NCBI GenBank assembly: GCA_902482615.1
Contig: CABTAA010000067.1
Location: 1 to 7,963 of the forward strand
Direction of reading: 5' to 3'
Source of the DNA: an uncultured Collinsella sp.
GTDB lineage: Bacteria; Actinomycetota; Coriobacteriia; Coriobacteriales; Coriobacteriaceae
Length of the DNA stretch: 7,963 bases
Of this stretch, positions 4,607 to 7,963 are shown in pieces. The position numbers were made by a program, and so were the translations under genes. Below the pieces are notes generated by a model. It ran no database searches. It had not been told where the DNA came from and saw only the letters and a program-made list of their open reading frames with translations. The stretch's first letter is position 1; every line of letters begins with the position of its first letter.

Positions 4607-5125
4607 ATGGGCAATAAACGAGTCGTAGCCGATTCCTCACGTTGCATTGGGTGCCAAACCTGTATGGCGGCGTGCATCGAGGCGCACGATATTCCCGGCA
4701 ACATCGCCGCGCCGCGCCTGCGTGTGACGCGTACGTACGAGATTTCCGCACCGGTGGCATGTCACCACTGCGAGGACGCTCCGTGCGCCAAGGCCTGCCC
4801 CACGGGCGCCTTGTTCTTTGATCCAAAGAACCATCGCATCGGCGTCAACGAGGACAACTGCATCGGCTGCAAGAGCTGCGTCATGGCATGCCCCTTTGGC
4901 GCCGTGAGCGTGGCGACCACGCAGGTCCCCGTCTTGATGGGTGACGTGCGCGTGGGTTCGCAGACTAAGAGCTTCGTGCTCAAGTGCGACCTGTGCGTGG
5001 ACCGTCCCGGCGGTCCGGCGTGTGCCGAGGCGTGCCCGACTAAGGGCCTCACCCTGGTAGACGAGGAGCGTCTGGCGGAGCTGACCGCCGAGCGTGCCCG
5101 CGCCACCATCGAAAACGAGGCGTAA
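4607..5125 (+). CDS. hydN: HydN-like four-cluster [4Fe-4S] electron-transfer protein
   Basis: A 172-residue soluble protein with sixteen cysteines in four ferredoxin groups, the layout of HydN/HycB/DmsB-like electron carriers: 13-16-19-23 (CIGCQTCMAAC), 52-55-60-64 (CHHCEDAPCAKAC), 85-88-91-95 (CIGCKSCVMAC) and 127-130-139-143. In enterobacteria HydN is encoded beside fdhF and assists formate dehydrogenase H. The same adjacency here (75 nt upstream of fdhF, same strand) supports electron transfer from formate oxidation. The start at 4607 is set by AGGAGGG at 4590-4596. An in-frame TTG at 4481 would add 42 residues lacking family resemblance and is rejected. There is no signal peptide, so it is cytoplasmic. 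HydN is preferred over a hydrogenase subunit from context; the distinction is inferred. Confidence 0.88.
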   Translation: MGNKRVVADSSRCIGCQTCMAACIEAHDIPGNIAAPRLRVTRTYEISAPVACHHCEDAPCAKACPTGALFFDPKNHRIGVNEDNCIGCKSCVMACPFGAVSVATTQVPVLMGDVRVGSQTKSFVLKCDLCVDRPGGPACAEACPTKGLTLVDEERLAELTAERARATIENEA

Positions 5126-5161
5126 GCGTTGGGGCGACAGGCCCAATGATTGTCAAATTAG

Positions 5162-5177
5162 TACCGAGTAATCGGTA
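5162..5177 (+). other. Small hairpin with GTAA tetraloop upstream of the fdhF ribosome binding site
   Basis: TACCGA (5162-5167) pairs with TCGGTA (5172-5177) around GTAA, a GNRA-type tetraloop, in the 75-nt gap before fdhF. No T-tract follows, so it does not terminate transcription. It could be a stability or processing hairpin. The AAGGAGG at 5189-5195 stays free. Confidence 0.45.
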
Positions 5178-5200
5178 GCAGAAAAAGGAAGGAGGGTGTC

Positions 5201-7423
5201 ATGGAGAAGCATAAAGTGATCTGCCCGTACTGCGGCGCCGGTTGCCAGTTTAACCTCTTGGTCCAAAACGGCCAGGTTGTGGGTACCGAACCGCTCAACG
5301 GCATCACCAACCAGAGCGAGCTGTGCCTTAAGGGCATGAGCGGCTACGACTTCATCAACGACACCAAGATCTTGACTCCTCGCGTACTGCACCCGATGAT
5401 CCGCCGCACTAAGGGCGCGGATCTTGAGCGCGTAAGCTGGGACGAGGCACTGGATTTCACCGCATCTAAGATGCAGGCCATAATTGACGAATATGGTCCT
5501 AACGCTGTCATGACCACCGGCTCTTCGCGAGGCGGCGGCAATGAGGCGAACTACGTCATGCAGAAGTTTACGCGTGCGTGCGTCGGCACCCACAGCGTGG
5601 ACAACTGCGCCCGTACTTGACACGGCCCTACTGTCCTCGGTCTGATGGACACGGTTGGTTCTGGTTGCATGTCATGCTCCATCCCCGGTATGGAGGATGC
5701 GGGCTGCATTTTCCTCTTCGGTTATAACCCTGCCGATTCGCACCCCATCGTCGCAAGGCGTATCGTGCGAGCCAAAGAAAAGGGTTGCAAGATCATCGTC
5801 GCCGATCCGCGCCATATCGAAACCGCGCGTATCGCCGATCTCTACCTTCCGATCAAGAACGGTTGCAACGTCGCGTTCCTCAACGCCTTTGCCAACTGCT
5901 TGGTCAACGATGGCCTCTACGACAAGGAATTCGTCGCCGAGCACACGAACGGCTTTGACGAGTGGTGGGAGACCATCAAGAACTACACTCCCGAATCCGT
6001 ACAGGACATCACGGGTGTCGAGCCCGCGTTGATCCACCAAGCTGCCGAGATGTACGCCACGGCGAAGCCCTCTGCCATCATTGGCTGGGGCATGGGCGTA
6101 TGCCAGCAGAAGCAGAACCTGAAGACGGTGCCCACCATCGCCTCCATCGCCTGCGTTGCCGGCCAGATCGGCAAACCCAATTCCGGCCTCGCGCCCGTGC
6201 GCGGTCAGAACAACGTCCAGGGCTCCTGCGATATGGGCATGCTGCCCAACCTGTACCCTGGCTACCAGAAAGTCACCGACCCGGCTGTGCGTGCCAAGTT
6301 TGCCAAGGCTTGGGGCGTGCCCGAGGAAAAGCTCCCGCTCGAGGAGGGCTACAAGCTCACCGACCTGGGCCACCTGGTCGACGAGGGCAAGGTGCACTGC
6401 TTCTACAACTACGGCGAGGACCCGGTGCAGACCGAGCCCGATTCGGCCGGTATGCGCAAGACGCTCTCCGAGCTGGATCTGTTCATTTGCCAGGACATCT
6501 TTATGACGCAGACGACCATGCTCGCCGACGTCATCCTGCCCGCTACCTCTTGGGGCGAGCACGAGGGTGTCTTTACCGCATCCGACCGTAGCTTCCAGCA
6601 CTTTGACGCGGCCGTTCCGCCCAAGGGCGAGTGCCGTCACGACTGGGAGATCTTCGCGGACCTGTCTACGCGCATGGGCTATCCCATGCACTACGACAAC
6701 ACCGAGCAGATCTGGAACGAGTGCATTAGCCTGTGCCCCAACTTTGTGGGCGCGACCTACGAGAAGATGGCTCCCGAGGGCGGTTACGCCCAGTGGCCCG
6801 TCAAGAGCACCGATGTGAACGACCACGGTACGCCCGACATGTTCGCTGGTGGCAAGTTCACCACCAAGGACGGCCGCGCCAACCTGATGGCACACGACTG
6901 GGAGGCGCCCTCCGAGCTTCCCGACGATGAGTACCCGCTCATCCTGTGCACCGTCCGCGAGGTCGGCCACTACAGCTGCCGCTCGATGACCGGCAACTGC
7001 AAGACGCTGGCACTGCTTGCCGACGAGCCCGGCTTTGTCCGCATGAATCCCGCGGACGCCCAGGCACGCGGCATCAAGAATGGCGACATCGTCTCGATCC
7101 ACAGCCGCCGCGGCCAGGTATACAGCCGCGCCGACGTGAGCGACCGCATCAACAAGGGCACGGTCTATATGACCTACCAGTGGTGGATCGGCAAGTGCAA
7201 CGAGCTGACCATGCACAAGGTCGACCCGGTCTCGCATACGCCCGAGGACAAGTTCTCCGCCTGCCAGGTCGACGCTATCGCCGACCAGGTCTGGGCCGAG
7301 GGCGAGGTGGAGCGTCAGTACACCGAGCTCAAGCAGGCTCTGGTGGACGCCGCCGCTCCCCAGGACGTTGAGCCTGGCGCCGCCAAGTTCGACGACGAGA
7401 CGCACGTGAATCAAATCGTGTAG
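5201..7423 (+). CDS. fdhF: Formate dehydrogenase H, selenocysteine-containing (one gene read through UGA)
   Basis: A 740-residue molybdopterin oxidoreductase that oxidises formate to CO2, closely matching E. coli FdhF (715 residues). The in-frame TGA at 5618-5620 encodes selenocysteine as residue 140, the same position as in E. coli, in the context CAR-T-U-HGP with His141 beside it. Cys8, Cys11, Cys15 and Cys42 bind the [4Fe-4S] cluster. Lys44 (CLKG) links cluster and cofactor, and Arg334 (PVRGQNN) matches the active-site arginine. The C-terminal cofactor-binding domain shows TVREVGHYSCRSMTGNC and YMTYQWWIG. AAGGAGG at 5189-5195 sets the start. It has no twin-arginine signal, so it is cytoplasmic as expected for formate hydrogenlyase. 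It needs SelA/B/C/D and bis-MGD with Mo or W. The C-terminus is about 25 residues longer than in E. coli and acidic. Cysteines 156, 159 and 169 are an uncommon extra. Confidence 0.96.
5618..5655 (+). promoter_or_regulatory. Selenocysteine UGA codon with bacterial SECIS hairpin
   Basis: Downstream of the TGA, 5632-5638 pairs with 5644-5651 (seven pairs, T5646 bulged) around the loop GGTCT (5639-5643). GGUCU is the apical loop recognised by SelB in E. coli fdhF. The distance from UGA to this loop is 18 nt, the same as in E. coli. The bulged U lies on the 3' arm here rather than the 5' arm. Confidence 0.9.
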
Positions 7424-7444
7424 TCCCGTTCTCGTTGGCTTTTT

Positions 7445-7487
7445 GGGCCGGGCGTCCCGTACGTTCGGGAGCCCGGCCCGTTATTTT
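7445..7487 (+). terminator. Strong hairpin between fdhF and hyfA (intercistronic terminator or attenuator)
   Basis: Nine GC pairs (7445-7453 with 7471-7479), a bulged G7454 and five more pairs (7455-7459 with 7466-7470) close on a 6-nt loop, followed by GTTATTTT. The stem is very strong but the T-tract is interrupted. It ends just before the next ribosome binding site, so partial termination that sets the FdhF-to-hydrogenase ratio, or mRNA 3'-end protection, is plausible. Confidence 0.7.
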
Positions 7488-7501
7488 GAAAGGAAGTGGG
7501 G

Positions 7502-7963
7502 ATGAACCGCTTCATCGACATCAACCCGGAGAGGTGCATCGGCTGCGGAACATGCCAGTCCGCCTGTGCCGACGCCCACCGGATGCAGGGTCTTCAGGAT
7601 ACGCCGCGCCTGGCGCTCGTGAAGACCGGCGGTATTTCGGCCGCCCTTGCCTGCCACCATTGCGAGGGTGCCCCCTGCGCCGAGGTCTGCCCGGTGAATG
7701 CCATCGAGCACGATGGCGATCGCATCCACGTCAAGGAGCAGGAGTGCATCGGGTGCAGGCTGTGCGCCATCGCGTGCCCCTTCGGAGCCATCCATCCCGA
7801 TGGCACGTCTATCGCCGGTGTCGCAGGCATGTGCGACCCGACGCCTTCGTATCCTAAGTCCCTGAGCAGCCTGCTTACGTGGGCTCCCGGCCAGTACACC
7901 TGCGCTGTTAAGTGCGACCTGTGCGCCTTCGATCCGGACGGTCCGCATTGTGTGGCGGCGTGC
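7502..7963 (+). CDS. hyfA: HyfA/HycB-like hydrogenase electron-transfer subunit (3' end beyond window)
   Basis: The first 154 codons of a ferredoxin-like subunit; the frame is still open at the window end. Four cysteine groups are visible: 12-15-18-22, 51-54-59-63, 82-85-88-92 and 138-141-150-154. The N-terminus (MNRFIDINPERCIGCGTCQSAC) closely resembles E. coli HyfA, the small Fe-S subunit linking FdhF to hydrogenase 4 or 3. HydN upstream is a paralogue with the same cluster layout, but here the stretch between the third and fourth clusters (residues 93-137) is about 14 residues longer, containing a Pro/Ser-rich insert. AGGAAG at 7491-7496 lies 5 nt before the ATG. The gene sits 78 nt after fdhF behind a strong hairpin. 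The remaining hydrogenase genes are expected to the right. HycB is an equally possible name. Confidence 0.85.
   Translation, partial: MNRFIDINPERCIGCGTCQSACADAHRMQGLQDTPRLALVKTGGISAALACHHCEGAPCAEVCPVNAIEHDGDRIHVKEQECIGCRLCAIACPFGAIHPDGTSIAGVAGMCDPTPSYPKSLSSLLTWAPGQYTCAVKCDLCAFDPDGPHCVAAC

Noticed and set aside
5618..5620. TGA as a nonsense mutation making fdhF a pseudogene
   Set aside because: Position, flanking residues and the downstream GGUCU hairpin match the selenocysteine signal of E. coli fdhF, and the frame continues intact for 600 codons.
5672..7414. A 580-codon open frame on the minus strand opposite fdhF
   Set aside because: It is a shadow of GC-rich codon use in fdhF. The translation is low-complexity V/G/L/A-rich with no family resemblance, while the plus strand matches FdhF throughout.

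Overview
The window looks like a chromosomal segment of a high-GC, anaerobic, gut-type actinobacterium, most likely Coriobacteriia and plausibly Collinsella. This is inferred from GC-rich core genes, a selenocysteine formate dehydrogenase H next to a HyfA-type ferredoxin subunit, and the overall feel of the proteins. No 16S rRNA or other definitive marker is present, so the genus is a guess.

Layout, left to right. (1) 1-1670: the 3' end of a class-V aminotransferase (cysteine desulfurase family) gene, a strong intrinsic terminator, and a complete BrnQ-type branched-chain amino acid carrier starting only about 20 nt after the terminator T-tract. (2) 1682-1967: a textbook promoter driving tRNA-Pro(UGG) and tRNA-Gly(UCC), closed by an intrinsic terminator. 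(3) 1999-3351: an apparent accessory cassette. A single gene for an AbiEi-like/DUF559-like protein with a PD-(D/E)XK-type nuclease signature lies between two copies of a long, near-perfect palindromic hairpin that share a 26-base left arm. (4) 3365-4157 (minus strand): a toxin-antitoxin operon that pairs a RelB/DinJ-type antitoxin with a PIN-domain protein. The genes overlap by 8 bp, and a 22-bp tandem duplication has doubled the antitoxin ribosome binding site and start codon. (5) 4158-4606: an AT-rich divergent control region full of repeats and dyads, ending in a structured leader. (6) 4607-7963: the start of a formate hydrogenlyase operon: a HydN-like four-cluster ferredoxin, the selenoprotein formate dehydrogenase FdhF (one 740-residue gene read through an in-frame UGA followed by a SECIS hairpin), and the 5' part of a HyfA/HycB-like subunit cut by the window end.

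The formate genes fit one pathway. FdhF oxidises formate to CO2, and the HydN- and HyfA-like proteins carry electrons towards a membrane hydrogenase expected to be encoded beyond 7963. Making FdhF requires selenocysteine machinery (SelA/B/C/D) and a molybdenum or tungsten bis-MGD cofactor, neither encoded here. Regions 3 and 4 are unrelated to it and look like defence or mobile-type insertions between a tRNA cluster and the metabolic operon.

The most unusual structures are the nuclease-like gene bracketed by matching palindromes and the repeat-rich control region before the formate operon.
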